NCBI RefSeq assembly: GCF_030547245.1
Contig: NZ_JAUOQT010000006.1
Span: 124,001 to 188,000, forward strand
Reading direction: 5' to 3'
DNA from: Oceanihabitans sp. 2_MG-2023
Lineage (GTDB): Bacteria; Bacteroidota; Bacteroidia; Flavobacteriales; Flavobacteriaceae
Length of the DNA stretch: 64,000 nt
In this document: positions 54,593 through 64,000 of the stretch, in pieces
Position numbering within the stretch: the first letter of the stretch is position 1
Layout: every line of letters starts with the position of its first letter
Notes under the pieces: generated by a model
Told to the model about the DNA's origin: nothing
Seen by the model: the letters and a program-made list of their open reading frames with translations, nothing else
The model's database searches: none
Program-made: the position numbers and the translations under genes

Positions 54593-57500
54593 ATGAAACA
54601 AATTTTAACAGTATTCATTATCATGATATCGATATCGGCCTTTTCTCAGGAAAGAACGATTACTGGTACGGTATCCGATGAATCCGGAATTCCTTTATTA
54701 GGAGCTACCATATTTATTAAAGCTAAAAATAGTGGTACAGTAACCGATTTTGATGGAAACTTCACAATCAAAGCGGCAACAGGTGATGTTATTTCTTTTT
54801 CCTATTTAGGTACAGAAAGTAAAGATGTTGCAGTAACCCAATCGAATACCTTAAATGTCGCATTAAAAAATACAGATGAAGTATTAGACGAGGTTGTAGT
54901 AGTTGGGTATGGAACAGTTAAAAAAAGCGACTTAACAGGTTCAATATCTTCCATTAAAGCAAAAGAATTAACAAAAACAGGAACCATAGCAATCGATCAA
55001 GCTTTAGCTGGTAGGTCATCTGGTGTTATTGTAACTCAAAATTCGGGAACACCTGGTGCAGGTGTATCTATTAATATTAGAGGTATTAGTACTATTTCTA
55101 GTAGCCAGCCTTTATACGTGATTGATGGTATTCCTATGGAAAATGAAAGTGAAGCAGATTTAAATTCAGATTCAACAGGAGGTTCTTATTTAAGCCCGCT
55201 GTCTTTAATTAATCCTTCTGATATTGAGTCTATAGAAATACTAAAAGATGCTTCTGCAACAGCAATATATGGGTCTAGAGCTTCAAACGGAGTAGTGTTA
55301 ATTACGACTAAACAAGGAGAAGTTGGTAAAGGTGTTATTAGTGTTACACAGGATTATTCTATGGGGTCGGTTCCAAATACTATTGATGTAATGGACGCCA
55401 ACCAATATTGGATTAGTAGAAATGAAGCACGTATTAATGGAGGAGAAACGCCTATAGATCCAGAAATATTAGCTGCAGCAGAAGCAGGAGCGATTCCAAC
55501 ACAAGATTGGTTAAGTATTTTATTAAGACCTGCGACAACTTCTAATACAAACGTTAGTTTTAGTGGAGGGAATAAAGACTTACGTTATTTACTATCTACT
55601 AATTTATTAAACAATACTGGTGTTATTGAAAAAACTAATTTTAAACGTATTCAAACAAGACTTAATTTGGATGCAAATATTAATAAAAGTTTAAAAGTAG
55701 GTACTAGAATAACATATTCTTATGTAGATACAGATACACAAGCAACTACAACTTCCAATTTTACAACACGTGGTACTTCTAGTGTAATACGAAGAGCGTT
55801 ACTTTCAAATCCTTCAGTGATTTATATTCAAAATGATGATGACGATATTGAAGGGGAAGAAGATATTGATCAAATTACACCACTATCCTTTTTAAATAAT
55901 AATGATTGGAACACAAAACAGTATCAAATATTAGGAAGTTTATATGCTAGTTTAAAATTAAGTGAAGCATTTTCTTTTAAATCTACTTTTACATATCAAA
56001 ACAGAATCTCTAATCAGCGTTTTTATCAAAATGACTTAGAAAATATTATAGATAACCCAGCAAATAATAGACATGGTTGGGCAAGAACTAGTGATGCTAA
56101 ATTTAATAGTGGTACCATTACAAACCAATTAAATTACAACCAAAAATTTGGAAATCATAAATTGAATGCAGTATTAGGTCAGTCTGCTGAATGGCGTGAT
56201 AGTGAGTCTGTTAGAACCTCAAATTATGGTTTTGCTAACGATTTACTTGGTTGGTATAATATTGGATTAGCAGAAACTTCAGAACCAGATATTGTTAATT
56301 TTACAGATTCTAAATTACTATCGTATTTTGGAAGAATCAATTACTCCTTTAAAAACAAATTCTTATTTACCTTAACAGGTCGTTATGATGGTTCTTCAAA
56401 GTTTGCTGAAAATAATAAGTATGCATTTTTTCCAGCAGCGGCGATAGCTTATAAGATTTCTAAAGAAAAATTTATTAGAGATATAAGAGCTATTTCTGAA
56501 GCTAAAATACGTTTAAGTTATGGTTTAACGGGTAACCAGGCAATTAGAGAATATCAGTCTTTAGCAGTTTTAAGCCCAGATCAATATGTAACTAGTGACG
56601 GTTCAGGAGGAGAAGCTGTTAATTCTATTTACTATTCTACTCAAATTCCAAACTTAAATTTAAAATGGGAAACCACGCGTCAATTTGATGCCGGTTTAGA
56701 TTTAGGTTTCTTTAAAAATAAGTACACATTAACTTTAGACTATTATAAGAAGAAAACAACAGATCTTTTATTTGCAAATAATGAAATCCCTTCTCAATCT
56801 GGTCAAAGTACATACACGCAAAACTACGGTGAAATTGACTCCCAAGGATTTGAAGTGTCTTTAGGAGCCAAAATTATTAGTACATCAAAAGTTAATTGGG
56901 ACTTAAATGCTACTTTTTCTACAGGGAAATCTAAAATTGGAGGTTTAGTTACAGATTATATTAATGCCGGTAGCCAAGTTAATGGACGTGTGTCTGGCGG
57001 AACACAGCGTTTAATTAATGGAGAGGCGATTGGTACATTCTATGGATGGCAAACAGCAGGAGTTACACAGTTTGATGATTTTCAGGAGTTTCAAGGCTTA
57101 TCTAACGAGCAACAAGTAGCACTATATAATTCTGATAGATTGGCTACGTTTACATATATCCCACGAGCAGATGGATCTATCCCTCAAAATGAATCGTTAC
57201 ATAGACCAGGAGAGCAACTATATGCAAATTTAAATGGTGATGGTATTATTGATAATGATGATAGAAAGACAATTGGAAGCGCACAACCAGATTTTATGGT
57301 TGGTTTAAACAATACATTTCGTTTTGGAAATGTTGACTTTAGCTTCTTTTTCGATGGACAATTTGGTCAAGAAGTTGCAAATATTCTTAATATTAACCTC
57401 TTAACCTTCGCCGATGGTCAACAATTAGAATTAGTCGAAGGAGCTTGGACTCCAGAAAATCAAAGTTCTAGTTTACCAAAAGTAAGAAGTGCAGGTGGTG

Positions 57501-57781
57501 GAGATTTCTTATTTAGCGATCGCTATGTAGAAGATGCTTCATTTGTTAGATTACAGAATGTTACCATAGGGTTTACTTTACCAGACGATGTAACTAAAAA
57601 GCTAGGACTAGCTTCCTTAAGAGTATATGCTTCTGGTAGTAATCTTTACACTTTTACAGATTACTCAGGGTTTAATCCAGATGTAAGTTCATTTGGTAGA
57701 AATAATTTATCCATAGGTCATGATACTGGAGTGTATCCAGCGGTAAGAACGTTAAGTATGGGACTAAATTTAAGATTTTAA
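54593..57781 (+). CDS. SusC-like TonB-dependent outer-membrane oligosaccharide transporter
   Basis: 1062 residues: signal peptide (1-20), carboxypeptidase-like regulatory domain (about 21-100, RTITGTVSDESGIPLLGA), TonB box region (DEVVVVGYGT), plug (about 115-230, with IRGISTISSSQPLYVIDGIP), and a 22-strand barrel ending in LSMGLNLRF with the C-terminal Phe. It imports oligosaccharides released outside the cell, with the SusD-like lid protein encoded next, using TonB-ExbBD energy. Only one SusC/D pair is seen in the window. Confidence 0.96.
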   Translation: MKQILTVFIIMISISAFSQERTITGTVSDESGIPLLGATIFIKAKNSGTVTDFDGNFTIKAATGDVISFSYLGTESKDVAVTQSNTLNVALKNTDEVLDEVVVVGYGTVKKSDLTGSISSIKAKELTKTGTIAIDQALAGRSSGVIVTQNSGTPGAGVSINIRGISTISSSQPLYVIDGIPMENESEADLNSDSTGGSYLSPLSLINPSDIESIEILKDASATAIYGSRASNGVVLITTKQGEVGKGVISVTQDYSMGSVPNTIDVMDANQYWISRNEARINGGETPIDPEILAAAEAGAIPTQDWLSILLRPATTSNTNVSFSGGNKDLRYLLSTNLLNNTGVIEKTNFKRIQTRLNLDANINKSLKVGTRITYSYVDTDTQATTTSNFTTRGTSSVIRRALLSNPSVIYIQNDDDDIEGEEDIDQITPLSFLNNNDWNTKQYQILGSLYASLKLSEAFSFKSTFTYQNRISNQRFYQNDLENIIDNPANNRHGWARTSDAKFNSGTITNQLNYNQKFGNHKLNAVLGQSAEWRDSESVRTSNYGFANDLLGWYNIGLAETSEPDIVNFTDSKLLSYFGRINYSFKNKFLFTLTGRYDGSSKFAENNKYAFFPAAAIAYKISKEKFIRDIRAISEAKIRLSYGLTGNQAIREYQSLAVLSPDQYVTSDGSGGEAVNSIYYSTQIPNLNLKWETTRQFDAGLDLGFFKNKYTLTLDYYKKKTTDLLFANNEIPSQSGQSTYTQNYGEIDSQGFEVSLGAKIISTSKVNWDLNATFSTGKSKIGGLVTDYINAGSQVNGRVSGGTQRLINGEAIGTFYGWQTAGVTQFDDFQEFQGLSNEQQVALYNSDRLATFTYIPRADGSIPQNESLHRPGEQLYANLNGDGIIDNDDRKTIGSAQPDFMVGLNNTFRFGNVDFSFFFDGQFGQEVANILNINLLTFADGQQLELVEGAWTPENQSSSLPKVRSAGGGDFLFSDRYVEDASFVRLQNVTIGFTLPDDVTKKLGLASLRVYASGSNLYTFTDYSGFNPDVSSFGRNNLSIGHDTGVYPAVRTLSMGLNLRF

Positions 57782-57804
57782 AAAATTAATAAAAACAACA
57801 AATT

Positions 57805-59466
57805 ATGAAAAAATCACTTATAATAGGATTGTTCTTCATTGCAATATTCTCTGTGTCTTGTGAGGATTATTTAGTAGAAGAACCTAGAACGTTAGTCTCA
57901 ATATCCAATTTTTATCAAACAGAATCGGATGCACGTACAGCTGCAGATGCGATGTATCATGCACTTCACGATGGAACAGCAACATCTATTTATGGTCGTT
58001 ATTGGCCTCAAATCGATTTAGCTACAGATGACGCCATCAATAGAAGGTTTTATCCAAATTGGGCAACGCACCAAGTAACATCTATTGATGAATGGTTAGA
58101 GAATAATAAACAATATCAAGGTTTATGGGTAGGTGTCGCTAGAGCTAATGATGTTTTAAAATATGTTCCGCAAGTGGACATGGATGAAGATGGAAAAAAT
58201 GCTATTCTAGCCGAAGCACATGCTTTAAGAGCTTTCTGTTATTTTCAGTTAGCAAGAGTTTGGGGAGATTTGCCATTAGTGGTTAACTCTGTAACAACAG
58301 AAACAGATTATAATTTACCACGCTCTAGTGTAGATGAGGTGTATAACCAAATTATTATTCCAGATTTACAGTTTGCTGAAGAATTTGGAGCAGATGAATT
58401 ACAAGCAGGACGCTTAACAAAATGGTCAGCGAAAGTTATTCTTGCAGATGTGTATTTAACACGAGCAGGATGGAGCAGGACTTCACAAGGTGATAAGGTG
58501 CAAGGAGATGCTTCCAATTGGGCTTTAGCAAGTGCAAAAGCTAAAGAAGTATTAGACAGTTCACCACATTCCTTAATAACTGTAGATTTTGTAGATGGAG
58601 AACATACTACACCAGCTTGTGGTGTGCCATGGTTAGAGGATTACCCATTTTCAGTAGAGTCTATGTTTGAATTAGCATCTACAAACCTTGGTGGTTTAGG
58701 TTCGTATTTGTCTAGAGAATGTGTTAATAGAGTAAATGGAAGGTTTTATTGGGGAGCAGGTAATAATAACACGCCTTTAATAGATGAAGGGATTGAGTTA
58801 ACCATTGTAGAAATGGGATGGACCGGAGGAACAACAAATGGTGGGACCCTTTTAGTGTCTCCCGATTTATATTCTGCATTTGACGAACCAGGAGATAAAA
58901 GAAGAGATTGGGGAATTGTTACTAGATATAACGCGCCAGATGGAAGAGTGTTTTTATCGCAACCTCAATTTAGAAAGTACATGGATATGGGCTTTTTTAC
59001 AGATGATGGAAATGGAGATGTCGCTTTTCAACGTACCAATAATAACTTCATATTATATAGATATGCCGATGCATTGTTAATTTTTGCGGAAGCAGAAAAT
59101 GAAGCAAATGGGCCAACAATACAAGCACATGATGCATTAAATGAAATTAGAAACAGAGCTGGTTTACCAAGTTTAACTGGTTTGTCTCAGAGTGAGTTTA
59201 GAACAGCAGTGCTAAAAGAACGTCGTCTAGAATTACATGCAGAAGCAAAAAGACGTTTCGATTTAATTAGAACTGATGGTTTTACAGAAATGGAAACCGA
59301 TTTAATTACTGTTTGGGGAATAGATCAAGGATCTCAAACTGATATTATTCTTAATTCTAATTATGGTTCTGCTCCATGGCCAGATCGCGAATGGTTATTA
59401 CCAATTCCTGAATCTGAAATGAATTTAAATAGTGTAAATGGTTGGGAGCAAAATGAAGGGTATTAG
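57805..59466 (+). CDS. SusD-like surface glycan-binding lipoprotein
   Basis: 553 residues with lipoprotein signal FSVSC (Cys19). The TPR-rich RagB/SusD fold shows the N-terminal motif (TESDARTAADAMYHAL), LAEAHALRAFCYFQLARVWGDLPLV and the C-terminal LKERRLELHAEAKRRFDLIR with EWLLPIPESEMNLN, all typical. It forms the lid of the SusC transporter and binds oligosaccharides at the cell surface. It begins 24 bases after the SusC gene. A 117-base spacer with an imperfect hairpin follows. Confidence 0.96.
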   Translation: MKKSLIIGLFFIAIFSVSCEDYLVEEPRTLVSISNFYQTESDARTAADAMYHALHDGTATSIYGRYWPQIDLATDDAINRRFYPNWATHQVTSIDEWLENNKQYQGLWVGVARANDVLKYVPQVDMDEDGKNAILAEAHALRAFCYFQLARVWGDLPLVVNSVTTETDYNLPRSSVDEVYNQIIIPDLQFAEEFGADELQAGRLTKWSAKVILADVYLTRAGWSRTSQGDKVQGDASNWALASAKAKEVLDSSPHSLITVDFVDGEHTTPACGVPWLEDYPFSVESMFELASTNLGGLGSYLSRECVNRVNGRFYWGAGNNNTPLIDEGIELTIVEMGWTGGTTNGGTLLVSPDLYSAFDEPGDKRRDWGIVTRYNAPDGRVFLSQPQFRKYMDMGFFTDDGNGDVAFQRTNNNFILYRYADALLIFAEAENEANGPTIQAHDALNEIRNRAGLPSLTGLSQSEFRTAVLKERRLELHAEAKRRFDLIRTDGFTEMETDLITVWGIDQGSQTDIILNSNYGSAPWPDREWLLPIPESEMNLNSVNGWEQNEGY

Positions 59467-59508
59467 CATAGAATAGTGATTTCTATATAAATTTAGTATG
59501 CATCAGTA

Positions 59509-59559
59509 AAAATCTGTGGGAAGTAATTTTTTTCTAAAGAATTCTTTTCTACAGATTTT
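59509..59559 (+). other. Imperfect hairpin after the SusD gene
   Basis: Arms AAAATCTGT (59509-59517) and ACAGATTTT (59551-59559) enclose a T-rich loop that contains its own palindrome AAAGAATTCTTT. There is no clear T tract after the second arm, so it is more likely an mRNA processing or stability element that sets SusC/D above the downstream enzymes than a full terminator. Confidence 0.4.
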
Positions 59560-59583
59560 AATCCATAAAATTACGCATAGCTC

Positions 59584-61119
59584 ATGAAATATATTCAGTA
59601 TACTTTAGTGTTTGTAATTGTCTTGTTTCAACTTCAAATGAACGGGCAGGAAGTAGTAACAGAAAAGGTCAAAAAATCCGCACAGCTAGATGGGGAGATT
59701 GCACCAAATTGGGAATCCATGTCTAAAAATTATCATGTACCTAAATGGTTAGAAGATGGTAAATTAGGAGTTTGGTTTCATTGGGGAATTCCTTCTGCAG
59801 TAGATGAAGATCGTCCGCTGGATGGGTCATGGTATGGTAGAAACATGTATGGTGGTGGAAAAAAAATGGCACAAGTATTATCGGAGTGGCATACACAACG
59901 TTATGGGTCAATTGAAGAGTTCGGCTACGAAAAACTGATTCCTTTATTTAAAGGTGAAAATTGGAATCCAGAAGCTTTAGTTGCTTTTGTAAAAGATAAT
60001 GGAGCACGTTTTATTATGCCAGTTGCAACGCATCACGATAATTTTGATATGTATGATTCGTCTTTAAATCCATGGAACGCCGTAGATATGGGACCAAAAC
60101 GGGATGTTCTTGGCGAATGGAAAGCAGCTGCAAAAAAGTATGATGTAAAATTTGGTATTTCAACGCATCTGTATTGGTCACCAGGCTGGTGGCGACCTGC
60201 TCGTAAATACCAAAAAGAAGGTACGCTAGAGTGGAAACTTTTTAATATGGACTACGATACCAAAGATTTTGCCAGTCAAGATAGTTGGAACGAACATTGG
60301 TATGCGCGTTGTTGGGAGATTATAGAAAAATATGACCCAGATATGTTTAATAATGATGCGCCTTTTCCAAAAATAGGACCAGGCAAAGGACTTGGTGTTA
60401 AATTATTCTCTGATTATTTAAATCGAGATTTAAAGGAGAACAATGGAAAACAAACTGTTGTACTTTCTTTAAAAGATAAAACTGTAGATCGAACTGCTTT
60501 TACTTATAACTTAGAACGAGGTGGTGCAGGAGAAATTAAGCATGAGGCTTGGTTATGGGCAACCGATCTTTCAGGAGATTGGTTTTATAATAAAAATTCC
60601 ATTAACAAGATGAGTATTCCAGTAATGGTGAGTAATGCTGTTGATGCTATTAGTAAAAACGGTATTGTGATGCTAAACGTGGCGCTTAAAGGAGATGGGA
60701 CTATCCCAGAAAAACAGATTGGTTACCTCACTGCTTTTGGTGATTTCCTAAAAATTAATGGAGGCGGGATTTATAGTTCTCGTCCTTGGAAAACTTTTGG
60801 TGAAGGTCCTCTAGAAGTTAAAGATGGTCGTCAAGGAGAAAATCATAGTGATTATTCGCAGGAAGATATACGTTTTACAACTAAAGATAATATGCTCTAT
60901 GCTTTTGTATTGGCTGTGCCTACTAAAGATATTGTTATAAAAACTTTAGCTGAAGGAGGATTACTGACTCAGAAAATTGAAAGTATTGAGTTAATGGGAA
61001 GCACTGAAAAAATAAAATGGATACGTAATAAGGAAGGACTTACTATTGAACTTCCAAAAAGCTTACCAGGAGAAATAGTAAATGGATTTAGAATAGTGAT
61101 TTCAAATATTAATAATTAA
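59584..61119 (+). CDS. Divergent GH29 alpha-L-fucosidase
   Basis: 511 residues with signal peptide (about 1-22). GH29 marks are altered but recognisable: LGVWFHWGIPS, VATHHDNFDMYDSS (THHDNF for KHHDGF, His pair kept), candidate nucleophile MFNNDAPFP (Asp258) in place of LWFDG, and GIVMLNVALKGDG. The barrel is followed by a short C-terminal beta domain. This sequence style differs from the four other GH29 genes here and suggests a different linkage or substituent pattern. It lies 11 bases before a sulfatase gene. Confidence 0.85.
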   Translation: MKYIQYTLVFVIVLFQLQMNGQEVVTEKVKKSAQLDGEIAPNWESMSKNYHVPKWLEDGKLGVWFHWGIPSAVDEDRPLDGSWYGRNMYGGGKKMAQVLSEWHTQRYGSIEEFGYEKLIPLFKGENWNPEALVAFVKDNGARFIMPVATHHDNFDMYDSSLNPWNAVDMGPKRDVLGEWKAAAKKYDVKFGISTHLYWSPGWWRPARKYQKEGTLEWKLFNMDYDTKDFASQDSWNEHWYARCWEIIEKYDPDMFNNDAPFPKIGPGKGLGVKLFSDYLNRDLKENNGKQTVVLSLKDKTVDRTAFTYNLERGGAGEIKHEAWLWATDLSGDWFYNKNSINKMSIPVMVSNAVDAISKNGIVMLNVALKGDGTIPEKQIGYLTAFGDFLKINGGGIYSSRPWKTFGEGPLEVKDGRQGENHSDYSQEDIRFTTKDNMLYAFVLAVPTKDIVIKTLAEGGLLTQKIESIELMGSTEKIKWIRNKEGLTIELPKSLPGEIVNGFRIVISNINN

Positions 61120-61130
61120 TCGTTGAAATT

Positions 61131-62741
61131 ATGTTTACTAATAGCACATTAAACTGTAGGTTTTACAAAAAAAATAGCATCACTTTTTTATTGTTAATTA
61201 TTGGTGTGTTAAATGGGTTTTCACAATCGAATACTTCTAAAAGTAAACCTCCAAATATAATCTACATTTTAGCAGATGATTTAGGGATTGGTGATTTGAG
61301 TATTTACAATGAAAACAGTAAAATAAACACGCCTAATTTAGATCAAATGGGTAAAGAAGGTATGCAGTTTACCGATGCACATACATCTTCTTCCGTTTGT
61401 ACACCTACTAGATATGGTATTTTAACGGGACGTTATAACTGGCGAACACCATTAAAACAATTTGTGCTTTGGGGAAATTCTCCGATGTTAATAAAAGACA
61501 ACAGATTGACAGTTGCACAATTGTTGAAAAACAAAGGATATCAAACAGCAAATATTGGAAAATGGCATTTAGGATTAAATTGGGCAATGAAAGATAGCGC
61601 TCAAGAAATGGAATTTTTTTCAAGTATTAAGGATAGATATGATGCAGACAGTATGGACTATTCAGCACCATTAAAAAAAGGTGTTTTAGATGTAGGTTTT
61701 GATTATTCGTACGCCATTTCAGCATCCTTAAATATGCCTCCGTATGTCTATCTTGAAAATGACAAAGTCGTACAATTACCTAATAATATTTCTGTTCAGA
61801 AAAGAAAAACTAATCCTTACAGTCATTGGATAAAAGGTGCTATTTCTAATGATTTTAAACACGAGCAAGTGTTGCCAGTTATCGTTAACAAAGCAAACAG
61901 TTACATTCAAGAAAAAGCAAAGGAGGACAAACCATTCTTCCTTTATATGCCTTTACCAGCACCTCATAACCCTATTGTTCCTATCGAACCTTGGAAAGGA
62001 AAAAGTAACATTAATCCGTATGCAGATTTTGTAATTATGATTGATGATTTAATGGGAGAACTTTTTAAAACGATTAAAGAAAGCGGTATAGAAGAGAATA
62101 CGCTAATCATTTTTACCAGCGATAATGGTTGTGCATCCAATGCAAATTTTTCGGTATTAAAAGAAAAAGGACATAACCCAAGTTATGTGTATAGTGGGGA
62201 AAAAGGAAGTTATTTAGAAGGAGGTCATCGGGTACCTTTTCTAGTAAAATGGCCTACAAAAATTAAAGCCAATACCGTTTCAGATGCCACAATTTGTACG
62301 ACAGATTTTATGGCGACTTGTGCGGATATTGTAGAATACAATTTAAAAGATACCGAAGCAGAAGATAGTTATTCCATGCTGCCTTTACTGTTGCAAGAAA
62401 AGGGTTTTCAGCGTGAAGCAACCATTCATCACAGCAAAACTGGAATTTTTGCCATTAGAAAAGGGGATTGGAAACTAATTGTGTCGCCCAATTCGGGGCT
62501 AAACGCGAATGGAAAACCAGAAAAATTAGAGAAGGAACTCCCTGAAAATATTCTGTATAATCTAAAATTAGATATCGAAGAGCACGTAAATGTCGCAGAG
62601 AAATATCCAGATAAAGTTACAGAATTGAAAAAATTATTGATAAAGCTAATTAATGAAGGTAGAAGTACTCCTGGTGCAGTACAAAAGAATGATGTTGTTA
62701 GCTCTCCATGGGTTCAAACAGATTTTTTAACAGAAGAATAA
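61131..62741 (+). CDS. Secreted S1-family sulfatase
   Basis: 536 residues with a signal peptide (about 1-32). Motifs: IIYILADDLGIGD, formylglycine site CTPTR (Cys90 in SSVCTPTRYGILTGRYNWRT), NIGKWHLGL, APHNPIVP and IFTSDNGC. The NWRT stretch after the active site and the inserted region around 150-220 match the longer arylsulfatase-like sulfatases. It is paired with the divergent GH29 gene just upstream. Sulfate position is unknown. Confidence 0.9.
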   Translation: MFTNSTLNCRFYKKNSITFLLLIIGVLNGFSQSNTSKSKPPNIIYILADDLGIGDLSIYNENSKINTPNLDQMGKEGMQFTDAHTSSSVCTPTRYGILTGRYNWRTPLKQFVLWGNSPMLIKDNRLTVAQLLKNKGYQTANIGKWHLGLNWAMKDSAQEMEFFSSIKDRYDADSMDYSAPLKKGVLDVGFDYSYAISASLNMPPYVYLENDKVVQLPNNISVQKRKTNPYSHWIKGAISNDFKHEQVLPVIVNKANSYIQEKAKEDKPFFLYMPLPAPHNPIVPIEPWKGKSNINPYADFVIMIDDLMGELFKTIKESGIEENTLIIFTSDNGCASNANFSVLKEKGHNPSYVYSGEKGSYLEGGHRVPFLVKWPTKIKANTVSDATICTTDFMATCADIVEYNLKDTEAEDSYSMLPLLLQEKGFQREATIHHSKTGIFAIRKGDWKLIVSPNSGLNANGKPEKLEKELPENILYNLKLDIEEHVNVAEKYPDKVTELKKLLIKLINEGRSTPGAVQKNDVVSSPWVQTDFLTEE

Positions 62742-62771
62742 TGATGCTTCATAATACACACGCTAAATAGT

Positions 62772-64000
62772 ATGACGCAAATTAAAACTTTAATATGCAC
62801 TGTTTTTTTAATTGTTGGACCATTAGGCTTTTCGCAAAACCCTATTCTTAGAGAATCTGATGCTGATTTTCTATATGTATGCGATCCTGCAGCTGAAGTT
62901 TTTGAAGGGAAAGTTTACGTCTATTGTTCACACGATCAACCAGATGCAGTTAATTATGAATCGATGAAGGATTATGTAATTCTGGAATCATCAGATATGA
63001 AAACATGGATTAATCATGGCGTTGCACTGGATCCTCAATTAAATAAAGGATTCGAATATGCACAATCCAACATGAATGCTCCTGATGCAGCGTATAAAAA
63101 TGGTTGGTACTATTGGTATTTTCCAAGTGATATCACCTATGTTGGTGTCGCAAAAAGTCGCACTCCAATTGGTCCATGGGAATCTGCGGTAACCAATGAG
63201 TTTACTGCAATTTTCGATCCAACCGTATTCGTAGATGATGACGGGCAAGCTTATATTTATGGCAATGATCATTGGGTGGATTTGGGCGAGCAAGGTTCAC
63301 ATATTATGGGAGCCAAATTAAAAGATAATATGGTAGAATTAGATGGTCCATGGATTCGTTTAAGTAAAGAAATTGTAAATGAAGCTGTACATGTTTTTAA
63401 ACGTGATGGCATTTACTATTTCAGTGCAAGAGTTGGTGGTGTCACTAAGTATTGGATGGCAGATTCACCTTTGCCAGAGTATGCGGATTTCAAAGGTGAA
63501 TTAGCACCGAATTCTCCTGAATCACCAAACCACACATCAGCAATAGAATTTAATAATCAATGGTACCTTTTTTATCATCGTGGAGATGTTAATCATGGTA
63601 GTCGTTATAAACGTTCGGTTTGCTTCGATAAAATGAATTTTCGTGAAGATGGAACCATAGAACCCATTGTTTACACCCTTGATGACGATGTGGAAATAAC
63701 CAAACCCAATTATCCTCCTCGTAAAAGAAAAAAAACAGTTGCGAAGGACATGGTGCCTAATGAAGATGGAAGCATTCGGCATCAAGCTCAAGACTTTTTA
63801 GAACAGTCAGGAATTACAATAGAAGACCAGAAAGATGGTGAAAAAAGTCAAGGTCTTAGAGGGATTTCTAACGGAGATTGGACAAGCTATGCTAATATCG
63901 ATTTTGGTAATAGTGCGGATCCATTTCCTTTTCGAGTAAGCGTGTCAACTCCAGAAGATGGCGGGAGAATTGTTTTGCGTTTAAATGATCCTAAAGGCAC
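62772..64000 (+). CDS. GH43-like glycosidase with C-terminal CBM6-like domain, partial at window end
   Basis: 409 codons visible; the gene runs off the right edge. Signal peptide (1-22), then a GH43-type propeller with Asp38 in YVCDPAAEVF, Asp149 in IFDPTVFVDDDG and Glu204 in NEAVHVFKRDG as the catalytic triad. From about residue 335 a CBM6-like region begins (HQAQDF, GDWTSYANIDFG, FRVSVSTPEDGGRIVLRL). It belongs to the same family type as the gene at 35021 but with a different C-terminal module. It shows that the locus continues beyond the window. Confidence 0.82.
   Translation, partial: MTQIKTLICTVFLIVGPLGFSQNPILRESDADFLYVCDPAAEVFEGKVYVYCSHDQPDAVNYESMKDYVILESSDMKTWINHGVALDPQLNKGFEYAQSNMNAPDAAYKNGWYYWYFPSDITYVGVAKSRTPIGPWESAVTNEFTAIFDPTVFVDDDGQAYIYGNDHWVDLGEQGSHIMGAKLKDNMVELDGPWIRLSKEIVNEAVHVFKRDGIYYFSARVGGVTKYWMADSPLPEYADFKGELAPNSPESPNHTSAIEFNNQWYLFYHRGDVNHGSRYKRSVCFDKMNFREDGTIEPIVYTLDDDVEITKPNYPPRKRKKTVAKDMVPNEDGSIRHQAQDFLEQSGITIEDQKDGEKSQGLRGISNGDWTSYANIDFGNSADPFPFRVSVSTPEDGGRIVLRLNDPKG

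Noticed and set aside
1-64000. CRISPR array, tRNA or rRNA genes, insertion sequences, prophage
   Set aside because: No direct-repeat array, cloverleaf-like sequence, transposase or phage protein was seen on either strand.
23212-64000. ECF sigma/anti-sigma pair as regulator of the locus
   Set aside because: No such genes are present in the window; the HTCS and the shared upstream blocks explain regulation better.

Overview
The window comes from an AT-rich marine-type Bacteroidetes genome, most likely a flavobacterium. Evidence for this: many promoters carry the Bacteroidetes -7 element TAnnTTTG; genes generally lack Shine-Dalgarno sequences; there is a SusC/SusD pair, a hybrid two-component regulator and type IX secretion (T9SS) C-terminal domains; and the long run of lipoproteins, sulfatases and fucosidases is typical of algal polysaccharide degraders. 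No tRNA, rRNA, CRISPR array, insertion sequence or phage gene was seen.

Left third (about 1-12.2 kb) is housekeeping. argS reads rightward. Facing it is a leftward tryptophan operon in the order trpE-trpG-trpD-trpC-trpF-trpB-trpA, followed by a small membrane protein gene and trmL. The trp operon has its own promoter, a 20-codon leader peptide with three consecutive Trp codons (apparently starting at TTG) and a strong terminator hairpin just before trpE, which together form a transcription attenuator. Several trp spacers contain short palindromic repeats. Two thioredoxin-fold genes and two rhodanese genes follow on the plus strand.

The middle (12.2-23 kb) is a complete L-fucose catabolic module. 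A leftward unit encodes a RhaD-type class II aldolase, L-fucose isomerase, an FGGY sugar kinase and fructose-1,6-bisphosphatase. It is divergent from an AraC-type regulator, lactaldehyde dehydrogenase, the fucose permease FucP, a 55-residue unknown protein and an FMN-dependent lactate dehydrogenase. Together they would take L-fucose through L-fuculose and L-fuculose-1-phosphate to DHAP and L-lactaldehyde, then to L-lactate and pyruvate, with Fbp returning triose to hexose.

The right part (23 kb to the window end) is a large polysaccharide utilisation locus (PUL), almost certainly for a fucose-containing sulfated polysaccharide such as fucoidan. A hybrid two-component sensor is followed by two apparent transcription units (from 27.5 kb and from 40.5 kb). 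They hold five S1 sulfatases, five GH29-family proteins, two right-handed beta-helix enzymes, two GH43-like proteins (one cut by the window end), an unassigned TIM-barrel-like hydrolase, an alpha/beta-hydrolase esterase, an SGNH hydrolase, two T9SS-secreted proteins sharing an unassigned domain, and the SusC/SusD pair. The two units are preceded by matching sequence blocks with conserved spacing, which I read as the operator and promoter of the regulon. The most novel items are that shared operator, the shared T9SS domain with its unassigned catalytic partner, a GH29 protein lacking its active-site histidine pair, a beta-helix protein with a PDZ tail, and the trp attenuator.
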